Shown: positions 1 to 9,386, numbered from the stretch's first letter. The stretch: 44,094 nucleotides of DNA from JAFMPW01 sp040830565 (GCA_040830565.1 JBFOMC010000039.1:1-44094), one strand, 5' to 3'. A program made the numbers and translations. Notes: a model not told the origin generated them from the sequence alone.

Positions 1-1
1 A

Positions 2-265
2 AGTTTTACGGGTATGGGACTCTACCGCTATTTTAATCATTCCCTCACTCCCGAAATAGTCATTCCCACCGCCTTGCTATTCATGATCGCCTGTTCTTAT
101 CTGGCCCTTAAATACGATACTCATGAACTGGCTATAAAAGCGCTCTTACGAAGAATTCGCAAGGCCCTTTGGAATGCCATAGAGCCCTGGTACGAATTCA
201 CCCAAAGAATTATACGAAATTCACTTACCAGATTACTAAGGCTACTTGGGGCGGCCAAAAATTAA
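2..265 (+). CDS. Unrecognised small membrane protein, or C-terminal end of a longer one
   Basis: The reading frame is open to the left edge of the window, so the ATG at 14 may be an internal methionine and the gene may begin outside. From that ATG there are 83 codons. The product has one hydrophobic stretch (about residues 14-33) followed by a strongly basic, helix-like tail rich in Arg and Lys, as expected for a membrane anchor with a positively charged cytoplasmic tail. I do not recognise a family. It ends 132 bases before the next gene. Confidence 0.45.
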   Translation, partial: SFTGMGLYRYFNHSLTPEIVIPTALLFMIACSYLALKYDTHELAIKALLRRIRKALWNAIEPWYEFTQRIIRNSLTRLLRLLGAAKN

Positions 266-317
266 TGGTGTTTTAATTGAAGCCCATCGCTTCAAAAAGG
301 TAGGTATTCGGATATTT

Positions 318-342
318 GACATTAAGGTGACACCTAAATGTC
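318..342. promoter_or_regulatory. 25-bp near-perfect dyad upstream of the XRE-hydrolase gene, putative operator
   Basis: GACATT-A-AGGTG, a central A, then CACCT-A-AATGTC: 11 of 12 arm positions pair around one centre. It lies 56 bases before the start codon at 398. A TAnnTTTG-type -7 box (TAGATTTG, 367-374) lies between the dyad and the gene. The downstream gene starts with an XRE DNA-binding domain, so autoregulation through this site is plausible, but that is inference. Confidence 0.4.
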
Positions 343-397
343 GTGGTAAAAACCAGTAGCACTTGATAGATTTGTTTCAAATATTAAAAATAAACAG

Positions 398-2161
398 ATG
401 CAGTCAAGATCAATAGCCTCGAATTTAGTTTATCAACGCAAAATAAAGGGATATAGTCAAGAAGAACTATCCGGAAAAACCAATGTAACAGTACGTACTA
501 TTCAAAGAATAGAAAAAGGAGAGGTACAACCTCATCTTCAGACTGTTAAATTGCTTGCGGCCGCATTGGAGATTGAGGTGGAAGATCTCCTGGCTTTAGA
601 AAACCCTAAGGAGGAAACCATTAAAAAGAAATGGTTGTTGTTGCTTCATGCCACACCAATTTTAGGTTTAGTTATTCCCCTGGCAAATATTCTGATCCCC
701 CTTTTCTTATGGATTCATAAAAGGGAAGACAACCCAATCTATGACCGTCATGGAAGGGCTATTGTGAACTTCCAAATCACGATGAGCCTCCTATTGATCA
801 TTGGTTTTATTGCTCTGGTCAGCGTAGAGGCCTACGGATTCTACTTTTTTGTAGCCATTATTCCCTACTCCGTCTTAGTAAGCTTATTCAATATTGTCAC
901 CGCCGTTGATTCTTATAAGTGTTTCTACCCCCTGGCAATTCCCTTTCTAAAATCAAAAGGAGGATCAAGTCGAATTATGACATCAGCGGCTATACCAATC
1001 TTATTTCTTTGTTTTATGGGTTGTGCCCAAAAAGGCCCGGAAGAAATTCGCAGATTAGACGGCTCTACAATTCCCAAAGACTCACTTACAGATCAAATCG
1101 CCAACTTGTGCAAATTAGCAAGAGTTCAGGGGATGGCTGTTAGTATTTTCGATAATAACCAAATAGACTATAATAAGACTTTTGGATATAGGAATTTGGC
1201 CGAGAACTTGGAATTAACTGATTCTACAAATATATATGGCGCATCACTCAGTAAAGCTGTCTTTGGGGTATTGGTACTAAAACTAGTTGAGGAGCAACTA
1301 ATCTCGCTAGATACCCCATTAGCATCATATCTGCCAAAAAAGATTTATGAATATAATCCTTTAACTCGTTGGCATGATGACTACTCAGCCTTGACCAATG
1401 ACACTCTTTACGAGAAAATTACCGCCAGGATGTGTCTTAATCACACCTCAGGATTTCCCAACTGGCGTTGGTTTGAGACAGATAAGCGCTTAAGGGTAAA
1501 ATTTGAACCAGGAACGCGTTACCATTATTCTGGGGAGGGCTTGGTATATCTTCAAGTAGTGCTTGAGAAATTATCGGGAAAAAGTCTTGAAACGCTTGCA
1601 CAGGATAGAATTTTTAAACCCCTGAACATGAAGAATACCAGTTACCATTGGCAAACTGCATTTGAAGACAATTTTGCTAACGGACATAGCGCAAAGGGAG
1701 AAATTTATCCTAAGGACATCGACAATGAACCAAGAGCTGCCAGCACTTTAGAAACCACTCCAAAGGACTATGCACTGTTTCTCCAGGCAGTGTTACAACA
1801 GAAAATACTCAGTACAGCATCATGGAAGGAACTATTTTCTCCCCAAGTACGTATACGCTCAGAGCGACAATTTGGTCCCTTGTCAACAAAGGAAACATCA
1901 AAATTCGATGCTATTGAGCTGAGCTATGGTTTAGGCTGGGGTGTTTTAAAAACTCCCTATGGAGCCGGTGTTTTTAAAGAAGGTCATGGAGAGGGATTTC
2001 AACATTATACCATTCTCTTTCCGGATACGGGTAAAGGGGTAATGCTTATGACCAATAGCGATAATGGAGAAGGCATATTTAAAGAAGTTCTTGAACTGAC
2101 TCTTGCCGATACCTATACCCCCTGGGAATGGGAAAACTATATTCCCTACTCGCAAAGGTAG
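398..2161 (+). CDS. XRE regulator-DUF4870 membrane domain-class C beta-lactamase-like serine hydrolase fusion
   Basis: 587 residues with three parts. Residues 1-68 form an XRE helix-turn-helix (SQEELSGKTNVTVRTIQRIE). Residues 78-187 form a DUF4870/Tic20-like set of membrane helices, including the typical HGRAIVNFQITM segment. Residues 225-587 are a serine beta-lactamase/PBP-like hydrolase with SxxK at Ser283-Lys286, a YSG variant of the YxN motif at 377-379, and an HGEG near 530. XRE-DUF4870 proteins normally stop near residue 190. At Met194 there is a new hydrophobic segment ending in a lipobox-like FMGC (Cys209), and AAAGGAGG lies 12 bases before that Met. The protein could therefore be a true fusion, with the hydrolase exported past the membrane, or two overlapping products. 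Its substrate is unknown. Confidence 0.85.
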   Translation: MQSRSIASNLVYQRKIKGYSQEELSGKTNVTVRTIQRIEKGEVQPHLQTVKLLAAALEIEVEDLLALENPKEETIKKKWLLLLHATPILGLVIPLANILIPLFLWIHKREDNPIYDRHGRAIVNFQITMSLLLIIGFIALVSVEAYGFYFFVAIIPYSVLVSLFNIVTAVDSYKCFYPLAIPFLKSKGGSSRIMTSAAIPILFLCFMGCAQKGPEEIRRLDGSTIPKDSLTDQIANLCKLARVQGMAVSIFDNNQIDYNKTFGYRNLAENLELTDSTNIYGASLSKAVFGVLVLKLVEEQLISLDTPLASYLPKKIYEYNPLTRWHDDYSALTNDTLYEKITARMCLNHTSGFPNWRWFETDKRLRVKFEPGTRYHYSGEGLVYLQVVLEKLSGKSLETLAQDRIFKPLNMKNTSYHWQTAFEDNFANGHSAKGEIYPKDIDNEPRAASTLETTPKDYALFLQAVLQQKILSTASWKELFSPQVRIRSERQFGPLSTKETSKFDAIELSYGLGWGVLKTPYGAGVFKEGHGEGFQHYTILFPDTGKGVMLMTNSDNGEGIFKEVLELTLADTYTPWEWENYIPYSQR

Positions 2162-2278
2162 AACCCTGCGCCGTTGAAAGTAGAGCCAGGTCCAATCAGA
2201 AGTTAGCTCTGCTTAAATTATTGTTAAAATTAAATTTCACGGCCAGAACTACGACTATAGCCCTGCATACTGTTTACT

Positions 2279-3691
2279 ATGGGCTATATAAAACATGTTA
2301 CTCTTTTATGCTTTGCACTTAGTGCAATAGCGCTCTATAGCTACTTTAGAACTGACTCATATGCCTTCAATGCTTTTCCCGCCTCATTAAATTCTGTTTA
2401 CGACAAAGCAGGAGTAGATCATTTTGTTAACCTGGTGATCTCCGAGGAAGATGCCATTTTAAATGCTGCTGTGATCTACATAGACACTAATTGGGAAACT
2501 TCTTTTGAGCCTATGCTTATAGAAAGTATCTATTTCACCCAAAATAGAACCTTCTCAAAAAAATTACTACATCTGCTGGCACGTAAAACCGGGAAGGATT
2601 TCGGAGCTGATTTAGACCGGTGGCATCATTGGCTCTGGAACAAGAACACGACCTACACTAAGAAATACTTTGAGTTTAAGGCAAAGGTTCATCAATTCAT
2701 AGATCCTAAATTCTATAAATATTTTGCAGATAGAGCTGATCAAAGTACTATACGTTTAGACGAGGTGATCTGGGGTGGTGTTTTACAGGATGGCATTCCA
2801 CCCTTAAGAAATCCGCAAATGATAAAGGCCGGTGAGGCGCAATATTTAAAGGACAACAATGTTGTTTTTGGAATAGAAGTAAATGGAGATGCCAGAGCCT
2901 ATCCTAAAAGAATTCTGGCCTGGCACGAAATGTTTGTAGACACCGTAGGCGATGTCCCTGTAGCCGGGGTCTATTGTACCCTCTGCGGGACTGTGATCCT
3001 CTATAAAACAAAACAAAATGGTGTGAATCATACGCTTGGGACCAGTGGATTCCTCTACCGCTCTAACAAGTTGATGTACGATAAAGAAACCCAATCGCTA
3101 TGGAGTACTTTGGAAGGAGAACCTGTTATTGGTCCTTTGGTGGGCAAAGAAATTAAATTGGAATACCTAAGTGTGGTTACTACTACCTGGGGCGAATGGA
3201 AAAGAAGGCATCCGGATACCAGCGTCTTATCACTGAATACAGGTCATAGACGTGATTACGGGGAAGGAGTTGCCTATCAGCAATACTTTGCTACAGATGA
3301 TCTGATGTTTAACATCCCCGAAATAGATACCCGCCTAAATAACAAGGATGAGATCCTGGCCATTCGCATTCCGGAAAAAACAGCTACAAACCTGGCAATC
3401 TCGAGTAAGTTTTTGCGAAAAAATCCGATCTATACCTCAAAGCTAGGGCCTGTTAGTTTTGCCGTTTTTACAGACAAAACCGGCGCGCATAGGGTATATG
3501 ATACGGGAGGACTAACGTTTACTCGTTACGATAGAAATAGTGAGGTCATAGATAGTATGGGAATACGCTGGACCTTATATGAAAATGAGATGGTTTCTGA
3601 CGAAGGAAAAAAGCTTATCAGAATTCCTACCCACAATGCCTTCTGGTTTGGTTACCAGGCAGCTTTCCCCGAGACCACATTGATTAAATAG
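2279..3691 (+). CDS. DUF3179 domain-containing protein
   Basis: 470 residues. An N-terminal hydrophobic segment (about residues 5-22) looks like an uncleaved signal anchor or signal peptide. The DUF3179 core starts near residue 160 and includes the typical run FGIEVNGDARAYP, then YCTLCGT with Cys233 and Cys236, followed by LGTSGFLYRSNKLMYD. This family occurs widely in bacteria and archaea and its biochemical role is not established; the paired cysteines suggest metal or redox chemistry. The start at 2279 places the hydrophobic segment at the N-terminus. It converges on lpdA across a shared hairpin. Confidence 0.85.
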   Translation: MGYIKHVTLLCFALSAIALYSYFRTDSYAFNAFPASLNSVYDKAGVDHFVNLVISEEDAILNAAVIYIDTNWETSFEPMLIESIYFTQNRTFSKKLLHLLARKTGKDFGADLDRWHHWLWNKNTTYTKKYFEFKAKVHQFIDPKFYKYFADRADQSTIRLDEVIWGGVLQDGIPPLRNPQMIKAGEAQYLKDNNVVFGIEVNGDARAYPKRILAWHEMFVDTVGDVPVAGVYCTLCGTVILYKTKQNGVNHTLGTSGFLYRSNKLMYDKETQSLWSTLEGEPVIGPLVGKEIKLEYLSVVTTTWGEWKRRHPDTSVLSLNTGHRRDYGEGVAYQQYFATDDLMFNIPEIDTRLNNKDEILAIRIPEKTATNLAISSKFLRKNPIYTSKLGPVSFAVFTDKTGAHRVYDTGGLTFTRYDRNSEVIDSMGIRWTLYENEMVSDEGKKLIRIPTHNAFWFGYQAAFPETTLIK

Positions 3692-3716
3692 AGCTAGAAT
3701 TGCTATGAAGAGGAGA

Positions 3717-3747
3717 AACCCCATCTTGTCTACGGACAGATGGGGTT
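3717..3747. terminator. Hairpin between convergent genes, putative bidirectional terminator
   Basis: AACCCCATCT pairs perfectly with AGATGGGGTT, extended by GTC/GAC around a TACG loop. It sits 26 bases after the DUF3179 stop and 10 bases before the lpdA stop. The T tract on either side is weak (GTCGTTTTT on the plus strand). Confidence 0.6.
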
Positions 3748-3756
3748 ATGTCGTTT

Positions 3757-5163
3757 TTAAATGTGTATTGGTCTGTTTTCAGTAGCTGCGAGTGCCGCCT
3801 CTTTCACCGCCTCCGCATAAGTTGGGTGGGCATGACTCATTCTTGAAATATCCTCTGCAGAAGCTCTAAATTCCATAGCCGTGACTGCTTCGGCAATCAG
3901 ATCTGCTACCCTGGCACCCACCATGTGTATGCCCAGGACCTCATCGGTTTGGCTGTCTGCCAGGATTTTTACAAATCCGTCTATGTCCATACTGGCACGA
4001 GCACGCCCCAGAGCACGCATAGGAAACTGACCAACTTTATAAGCCACTCCCGCTTCTTTTAGCTCCTCCTCTGTTTTTCCAACGGCTGCTACCTCAGGCC
4101 AGGTATACACCACACCAGGAATTAGATTGTAGTCAATATGTGGTTTCTGGCCTGCGAGTTGCTCTGCCACCAAGGTACCTTCCTCTTCCGCCTTGTGGGC
4201 AAGCATAGCTCCCCGGACTACATCGCCAATGGCATAAATATTTGGTACGGAGGTCTGCAGATGCTCATTTACTTCTACCATCCCTCTTTCGTTTATTTTT
4301 ACTCCCGCGGCCTCGGCATTCAAGCCATCCGTGTAGGGCCTTCTGCCAACAGAAACCAGGCAGTAATCTCCTTTGAAGACTACTTCTTCTCCTTTTTTGT
4401 TATCTGCCTTAACGGTAACCTCATTACCCTTACGCTCCACGGATCTCACTTTGTGAGAAAGGTGAAATTTCACTTTCTGTTTTTTGAGCACCTTCATCAA
4501 TTCCTTAGAAAGCGCCCCGTCCATGCCCGGGATAATTCTATCCATAAATTCTACCACAGTGACTTCAGCCCCCAACCTTTTATACACCTGCCCTAGTTCA
4601 AGTCCGATAACTCCCCCGCCAATAACGATCATATGTTTAGGAACCTCAGGTAATTTAAGGGCTTCTGTGGAGGTTATGATACGCTCCTTATCTATCTTAA
4701 TGAAAGGCAGGGAAGAAGGTTTAGAGCCCGTCGCAATGATGGTGTATTTGGCTTCCAGGGTTTGCGCTTTGCTTCTGCCAGCTTTAACTTGTATATGAGT
4801 AGCATCTTTAAAACTCCCTACTCCTTGATATACGTCTATCTTGTTTTTATCCATCAAAAACTGGATTCCCTTGGTGGTTTGGTCGACCACCGCTTGCTTT
4901 CTGGCAATCATCTTTTCTAAATTCACCTTTATATCTCCGGGAATCTCAATCCCATGCTCTTCAAAATGAGCAATGGCATCATGATAATGATGGCTAGAGT
5001 CTAGCAAGGCTTTAGATGGTATGCAACCTACGTTAAGACAAGTACCTCCCAGGGTACTGTATTTTTCAATAATTGCAGTTTTCATTCCCAATTGCGCGCA
5101 GCGAATGGCGGCCACATAACCTCCAGGGCCAGAGCCGATAACGGCTACATCGTATGAACTCAT
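3757..5163 (-). CDS. lpdA: Dihydrolipoyl dehydrogenase (E3)
   Basis: 468 residues, the normal length. This flavoenzyme reoxidises the lipoyl groups of the 2-oxoacid dehydrogenase complexes and glycine cleavage system, passing electrons to NAD+. An FAD Rossmann motif (GSGPGG) lies at 10-15. The redox disulfide motif is GGTCLNVGCIPSK, with Cys42 and Cys47. A second nucleotide-binding motif, IGGGVIGLE, follows, then the FAD-contacting YAIGDV. The C-terminal HAHPTYAEA carries the catalytic His and the Glu. All diagnostic residues are present. It is transcribed alone, convergent with the DUF3179 gene. Confidence 0.97.
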   Translation of the reverse strand: MSSYDVAVIGSGPGGYVAAIRCAQLGMKTAIIEKYSTLGGTCLNVGCIPSKALLDSSHHYHDAIAHFEEHGIEIPGDIKVNLEKMIARKQAVVDQTTKGIQFLMDKNKIDVYQGVGSFKDATHIQVKAGRSKAQTLEAKYTIIATGSKPSSLPFIKIDKERIITSTEALKLPEVPKHMIVIGGGVIGLELGQVYKRLGAEVTVVEFMDRIIPGMDGALSKELMKVLKKQKVKFHLSHKVRSVERKGNEVTVKADNKKGEEVVFKGDYCLVSVGRRPYTDGLNAEAAGVKINERGMVEVNEHLQTSVPNIYAIGDVVRGAMLAHKAEEEGTLVAEQLAGQKPHIDYNLIPGVVYTWPEVAAVGKTEEELKEAGVAYKVGQFPMRALGRARASMDIDGFVKILADSQTDEVLGIHMVGARVADLIAEAVTAMEFRASAEDISRMSHAHPTYAEAVKEAALAATENRPIHI

Positions 5164-5316
5164 AGTTTAGTATTTGTCAGTGGAGTACTTATTAGTAGTT
5201 TGAAATATAATTCCTAGACAAAAATACGAATGTTTTATGGTTGGGCAAGCTTATAAAGGGGGCTAACTCGAGGCTCCTCTTAGAAATAACCAAAAGGAAA
5301 AAGATTTGAATATTTC

Positions 5317-5820
5317 TTAGGAAAACACGGGGATCATCATCTCCTTAGCTCCTAAGGACTCCAGATATTCTTTAACCTCCAAGGCCTCTTCACCTCCCTT
5401 AACAGCATGATGCAAAAGGGTAAAACCGTGAGGACCAAGGGCATTTAAGGTATTTGGAAATGCCGTAAGCATGGGTTTTACAATATCCATTTTCCCAAAA
5501 AGACAGGCAGTGAAAATATTTGCCTGGGCTCCTTTATCCAGAAAATACTGTACCAGTTCTTTGTGGCCGACATGACTGGCGGCTCCCAATCCTGTTTCAA
5601 AATCTCCATTTTTCCAATCGTGGGCTACATTGAGTAGTGTGGGATATTCTTCGAGCATCTCCTTGACCTTATCAATCTTTCCATGGGAGACTCGGACAAA
5701 TTCCTGGACTACCATTTTATCAAAAGGCACGCCGTCCTGGGGTTTAAAAGAGATTAGTGGAGCGGCAACCGTAAACAGGCCTAAGCCTGTGGCCGACCTA
5801 ATAAAGTGTTTTCTATTCAT
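5317..5820 (-). CDS. Small exported ankyrin-repeat protein
   Basis: 167 residues. The N-terminus MNRKHFIRSATGLGLFTVAA has a basic patch and a short hydrophobic core with Ala, resembling a signal peptide, though it lacks the twin-Arg motif. Residues 45-165 contain ankyrin-like units: KVKEMLEEYPTLLNVAHD, then GAASHVGHKELVQYFLDKGA, then HGFTLLHHAVKGG. Ankyrin repeats bind other proteins; the partner is unknown. It stands alone between lpdA and the Lrp gene, both on the same strand. Confidence 0.75.
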   Translation of the reverse strand: MNRKHFIRSATGLGLFTVAAPLISFKPQDGVPFDKMVVQEFVRVSHGKIDKVKEMLEEYPTLLNVAHDWKNGDFETGLGAASHVGHKELVQYFLDKGAQANIFTACLFGKMDIVKPMLTAFPNTLNALGPHGFTLLHHAVKGGEEALEVKEYLESLGAKEMMIPVFS

Positions 5821-5896
5821 CTGTCTGGTTTTATCGACAGAAATTAATCAATTTGCAAGGCTCTCTATAGCTGTTTAACAGGAATTTAAGGCAACT

Positions 5897-6361
5897 TTAT
5901 GAATTGAGGAATACCGCGGTGGAGTGCTTAACTTCATTTATTGCGAAGGCACTTTGGGTGCTTCCGATATTTTTGATGGCAGTAAGTTTGGTCACCATAA
6001 ACTCTCTGTAGGCCTCCATATCTTTTACATGAATTTTTAGAATATAGTCGTAGTCTCCGCCAATGTGATAACATTCAGCAACCTCATCCAATTTGAGTAC
6101 CTCCCTTTCAAATTGCAGCACATTCTCCTTTATGTGTTGAATAAGTTTAACATGGCAGAAAACCATAAAAGCTCTTTCCACTTTTTTCCTATCCACCAGG
6201 GCTACATATTTAGTGATGACCCCTTGTTTCTCTAACCGCTTGATCCGCTCATACACGGCGGTCGTTGAAAGTCCAAGATGGTTGGCATACTCCTTTGTGG
6301 TTTTTTTACTGTTAGCCTGTAAAAGGGCTAGGAGTTGAAGGTCTAAAGCATCAAATTTCAT
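5897..6361 (-). CDS. Lrp/AsnC-family transcriptional regulator
   Basis: 154 residues, the usual length. The N-terminal winged helix-turn-helix covers about residues 4-60 (LLALLQANSKKTTKEYANHL, then STTAVYERIKRLE). The RAM ligand-binding domain covers about 65-145, with the typical GGDYDYILKIHVKDM. Lrp proteins sense amino acids. The gene is divergent from a methionine gamma-lyase-like gene and an NhaC-type carrier, so control of sulfur amino acid catabolism is the natural inference. An A/T dyad in the shared intergenic region could be its operator. Confidence 0.93.
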   Translation of the reverse strand: MKFDALDLQLLALLQANSKKTTKEYANHLGLSTTAVYERIKRLEKQGVITKYVALVDRKKVERAFMVFCHVKLIQHIKENVLQFEREVLKLDEVAECYHIGGDYDYILKIHVKDMEAYREFMVTKLTAIKNIGSTQSAFAINEVKHSTAVFLNS

Positions 6362-6437
6362 CCTGAAATATTTTCATCAAATAGCATTTTCAACAATAAA
6401 TATAAGATTATAATTCTATTTATAGGATATAATATAG

Positions 6438-6455
6438 TTTTATTTTCTAATAAAA
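6438..6455. promoter_or_regulatory. A/T-rich dyad in the Lrp/lyase intergenic region, possible operator
   Basis: TTTTATT-TTCT-AATAAAA is a perfect 7-bp inverted repeat with a 4-base spacer, 61 bases before the start of the lyase gene. Lrp/AsnC proteins often bind A/T-rich dyads of about this size. The whole intergenic region is very A/T-rich, so chance occurrence is possible. Confidence 0.35.
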
Positions 6456-6515
6456 TTACTTTTAGTTGAATTTAATACTGAAACGGCTTAATTTTATTGT
6501 TTAAAATTAATTATC

Positions 6516-7736
6516 ATGAACTACAAAGCGTCCGATCAGTTATTAGACCTTCAATACTTTGGTGAGTTTGGAGGTATTAATCCGTCTATTTCAGATTCGT
6601 CTACCTATACCTTCCTATCAGCCAAAACCATGTTTGACACTTTCGAAGGGAATACCGAAGGTTGCTACCTCTACAGTAGGCACTCCTCCCCTTCTAATCT
6701 CTATCTGGGGGAAGCTTTGGCTGCCCTTGAAGGTACAGAAACCGCCAATGTATATTCGAGCGGTATGGGCGCCATTACCAGTGTTCTCTTGCAATTATGC
6801 GATAGTCAGGATCATATCATCAGTAGTAGAACCATATATGGAGGCACCTATGCTTTTTTAAAGAACTTCCTAAAAAAATTCAATATCGCCACCTCCTTTG
6901 TAGACATCACAAAAATTGAGGCTGTAGAACAAGCTATTAATGCTAATACCAAGATGATCTATTGTGAGGCCGTAAGTAACCCACTCTTAGAAATTGCCGA
7001 TATCACTGCGCTCTCCAAGTTGGCTAAAAAGCATGGCATTCCTTTGGTGGTAGATAATACCTTTTCTCCACTTTCCATCTCACCGGCAAAACTAGGAGCA
7101 GATATTGTGGTTCATAGTCTAACCAAATTCATTAATGGAAGTAGCGACTGTGTTGCCGGAGCGGTATGTGGCAGTACGGATTTTTGTCTGAGTTTAAAGG
7201 ATGTAAACAACGGTGCCGGTATGTTGCTCGGTAGTACATTGGACAGTCTCAGAGCCGCTTCTATCTTAAAAAATATGCGAACCTTGCACATTCGTATGAA
7301 AAAGCATAGTGAGAATGCCCTTTATCTGGTCAAAAATTTTGAAAAAGACGGCCTTAGAGTGGTGTATCCCGGGCTTTCCTCCCACCCCGGTCATGTAATC
7401 ATGAAAAATCAGATGACCCAGGAATATGGATATGGAGGCATTATGACCCTGGATGTTGGCAGTCTTGAGAATGCCAATGCCTTAATGGAACTCATGCAAA
7501 AAAAGAATTTGGGGTACCTGGCAGTGAGTCTCGGATTTTATAAAACCCTGTTCAGTGCTCCCGGTACATCAACCTCCTCTGAAATTCCTTTGGAAGAACA
7601 AGAAAAGATGGGCCTTACAGACGGACTCATCAGATTCTCTATTGGTCTGGATAACGATATTCACCGTACCTACATTACCATGAAAGAATGTATGGTACAA
7701 CTAGGAATTTTATCCAATAGCACAGCCGCAATTTAG
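6516..7736 (+). CDS. Cys/Met-metabolism PLP enzyme, probable methionine gamma-lyase
   Basis: 406 residues of the trans-sulfuration family (cystathionine gamma-synthase, beta- and gamma-lyases, methionine gamma-lyase). Visible motifs are YSRHSSPS (substrate and PLP phosphate contact), YSSGMGAITS (phosphate-binding turn), VVDNTFSP (PLP-ring Asp180) and VVHSLTKFINGSSD with the Schiff-base Lys204. Family membership is clear, but the exact reaction is not fixed by these motifs. A divergent Lrp regulator and a downstream NhaC-type carrier favour an amino acid-degrading lyase (methionine to methanethiol, 2-oxobutyrate and ammonia) over a biosynthetic enzyme. An O-acetylhomoserine sulfhydrylase remains possible. 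Confidence 0.85.
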   Translation: MNYKASDQLLDLQYFGEFGGINPSISDSSTYTFLSAKTMFDTFEGNTEGCYLYSRHSSPSNLYLGEALAALEGTETANVYSSGMGAITSVLLQLCDSQDHIISSRTIYGGTYAFLKNFLKKFNIATSFVDITKIEAVEQAINANTKMIYCEAVSNPLLEIADITALSKLAKKHGIPLVVDNTFSPLSISPAKLGADIVVHSLTKFINGSSDCVAGAVCGSTDFCLSLKDVNNGAGMLLGSTLDSLRAASILKNMRTLHIRMKKHSENALYLVKNFEKDGLRVVYPGLSSHPGHVIMKNQMTQEYGYGGIMTLDVGSLENANALMELMQKKNLGYLAVSLGFYKTLFSAPGTSTSSEIPLEEQEKMGLTDGLIRFSIGLDNDIHRTYITMKECMVQLGILSNSTAAI

Positions 7737-7805
7737 CCATCAGTTTAACGGGTTTGCAGAAGACTTCTCAAAATCGTAATATTACTTGCAAACTAAATAA
7801 CCATC

Positions 7806-9287
7806 ATGACCGCTAAAAAAAAGCCCTACAGACAAGATGAGCATATTGTTGAAACTAAAGAGTTAAGTATTTGGGAAGCGCTAATTCCCGTCTTTGCCTT
7901 GGTGGGGATGCTGGCATATAATGTCTACGTATTCGGGGACGATGCCATAAGCGGTTCAAACCAATTTATTTTACTTCTGGGGGGTGCGGTGGCCGCTATC
8001 GTAGGTTTTGCAAATAAGGTGTCGTACAAGCAGATGCTTGCAGAAGTTGCCGAAAATGTAAAATCGACCACAGGAGCATTACTGATCCTTTTAATGGTTG
8101 GTGCACTGGCAGGTACCTGGCTCATAAGCGGCATCATCCCGGCCATGATCTATTACGGGCTTCAAATCTTAAACCCGACGATCTTTTTAGGCGCCTGTGT
8201 GGTAATTTGCGCCATTATTTCTATTGCAACAGGTAGTAGTTGGACCACTGCCGCAACTGTTGGTATTGCGCTTATCGGCATCGGTGATGCCCTGGGGATC
8301 TCCTTGGGAATGACTGCGGGAGCCGTACTTTCAGGAGCCTATTTTGGAGACAAAATGTCTCCCTTGAGCGACACCACCAATTTGGCACCCGCCATGGCCG
8401 GAGGGGAGCTTTTTAGTCATATTCGCTATATGTCTATGACTACCATACCGACAATTTTGGTGACTCTCACGATCTTCATAATCATTGGCCTCAATCTGGA
8501 TACCAGCGGTGAGGCGGATACCCAATCTATTTTGACCTCCATCAAAGCAACTTTTGACATCAACGGATGGCTCTTTATCGTTCCCTTGGTAGTAATCGCT
8601 ATGATCATAAAAAAAACACCCCCACTTGTTGCACTCTTAATGGGTACTTTGCTGGGAGGCGTATTTGCTTTGTTTTTTCAGCCCGATATCGTTGCAGGGA
8701 TTACTGGCGCTGATTCTCTGACTTTTGAATCGGGTTACAAGGGTATTCTCAATGCGATAACTCGAGAAAATTCAATAGCCACCGAAAACGAAGCACTCAC
8801 CAAATTGTTTTTCGCAAAGGGTATGGAAGGCATGTTAGGCACCATCTGGCTTATTGTATGTGCCATGGTATTTGGGGGTATAATGGACGGGATAGGGGCG
8901 CTATCCAGGATCACCAAATCCTTGCTATCGATGGCCAAAACAACTTTCGGACTCTTTGCCAGCACCGTAGGAAGTTGTCTTGCCTTGAACGTTACCGCTT
9001 CTGACCAGTACCTGGCAATAGTGGTTCCGGGAAAAATGTTTTCCAAGGCCTATGCCGATAGAGGCTTAGCTCCTGAAAATTTAAGTAGGACCCTGGAAGA
9101 CTCAGGTACCGTTACCTCCGTACTCATCCCCTGGAACACCTGTGGTGCCTATCACAGTGGGGTTTTGGGCGTGAGTGTTGCAGATTACTTTCTGTATGCG
9201 ATTTTTAACTGGTTGAGTCCCATTACCACCTTAGTCTTTGCTGCTCTCGGGATTAAAATAAAGCAATTAGCGAGCAAAGTAGCCTAA
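7806..9287 (+). CDS. NhaC-family sodium-coupled antiporter/carrier
   Basis: 493 residues with about 11-12 hydrophobic helices. It has the NhaC-family signatures GSSWTTAATVGIALIGIG and SGAYFGDKMSPLSDTTNLAP, with a second inverted-repeat half containing SCLALNVTASDQYLAIVVPG and LIPWNTCGAYHSGVLG. NhaC relatives include Na+/H+ antiporters, malate/lactate exchangers and proposed methionine transporters. Lying 69 bases after the lyase gene on the same strand, it most likely moves that enzyme's substrate or product, or balances Na+/H+ during uptake. Substrate assignment is inference. Confidence 0.92.
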   Translation: MTAKKKPYRQDEHIVETKELSIWEALIPVFALVGMLAYNVYVFGDDAISGSNQFILLLGGAVAAIVGFANKVSYKQMLAEVAENVKSTTGALLILLMVGALAGTWLISGIIPAMIYYGLQILNPTIFLGACVVICAIISIATGSSWTTAATVGIALIGIGDALGISLGMTAGAVLSGAYFGDKMSPLSDTTNLAPAMAGGELFSHIRYMSMTTIPTILVTLTIFIIIGLNLDTSGEADTQSILTSIKATFDINGWLFIVPLVVIAMIIKKTPPLVALLMGTLLGGVFALFFQPDIVAGITGADSLTFESGYKGILNAITRENSIATENEALTKLFFAKGMEGMLGTIWLIVCAMVFGGIMDGIGALSRITKSLLSMAKTTFGLFASTVGSCLALNVTASDQYLAIVVPGKMFSKAYADRGLAPENLSRTLEDSGTVTSVLIPWNTCGAYHSGVLGVSVADYFLYAIFNWLSPITTLVFAALGIKIKQLASKVA

Positions 9288-9386
9288 GCCCATAACTCTA
9301 ATCAGAATTAATTTGGGCAGGCTTAATTTTTATTTATTAATTATCCTTTAATTTTTTAATTTCACGAAGAATTTAAAATACTATCT

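Noticed and set aside
4138..4596. Plus-strand ORF of 152 codons opposite lpdA
   Set aside because: It is a shadow of the certain lpdA reading frame, with no protein-like family signature.
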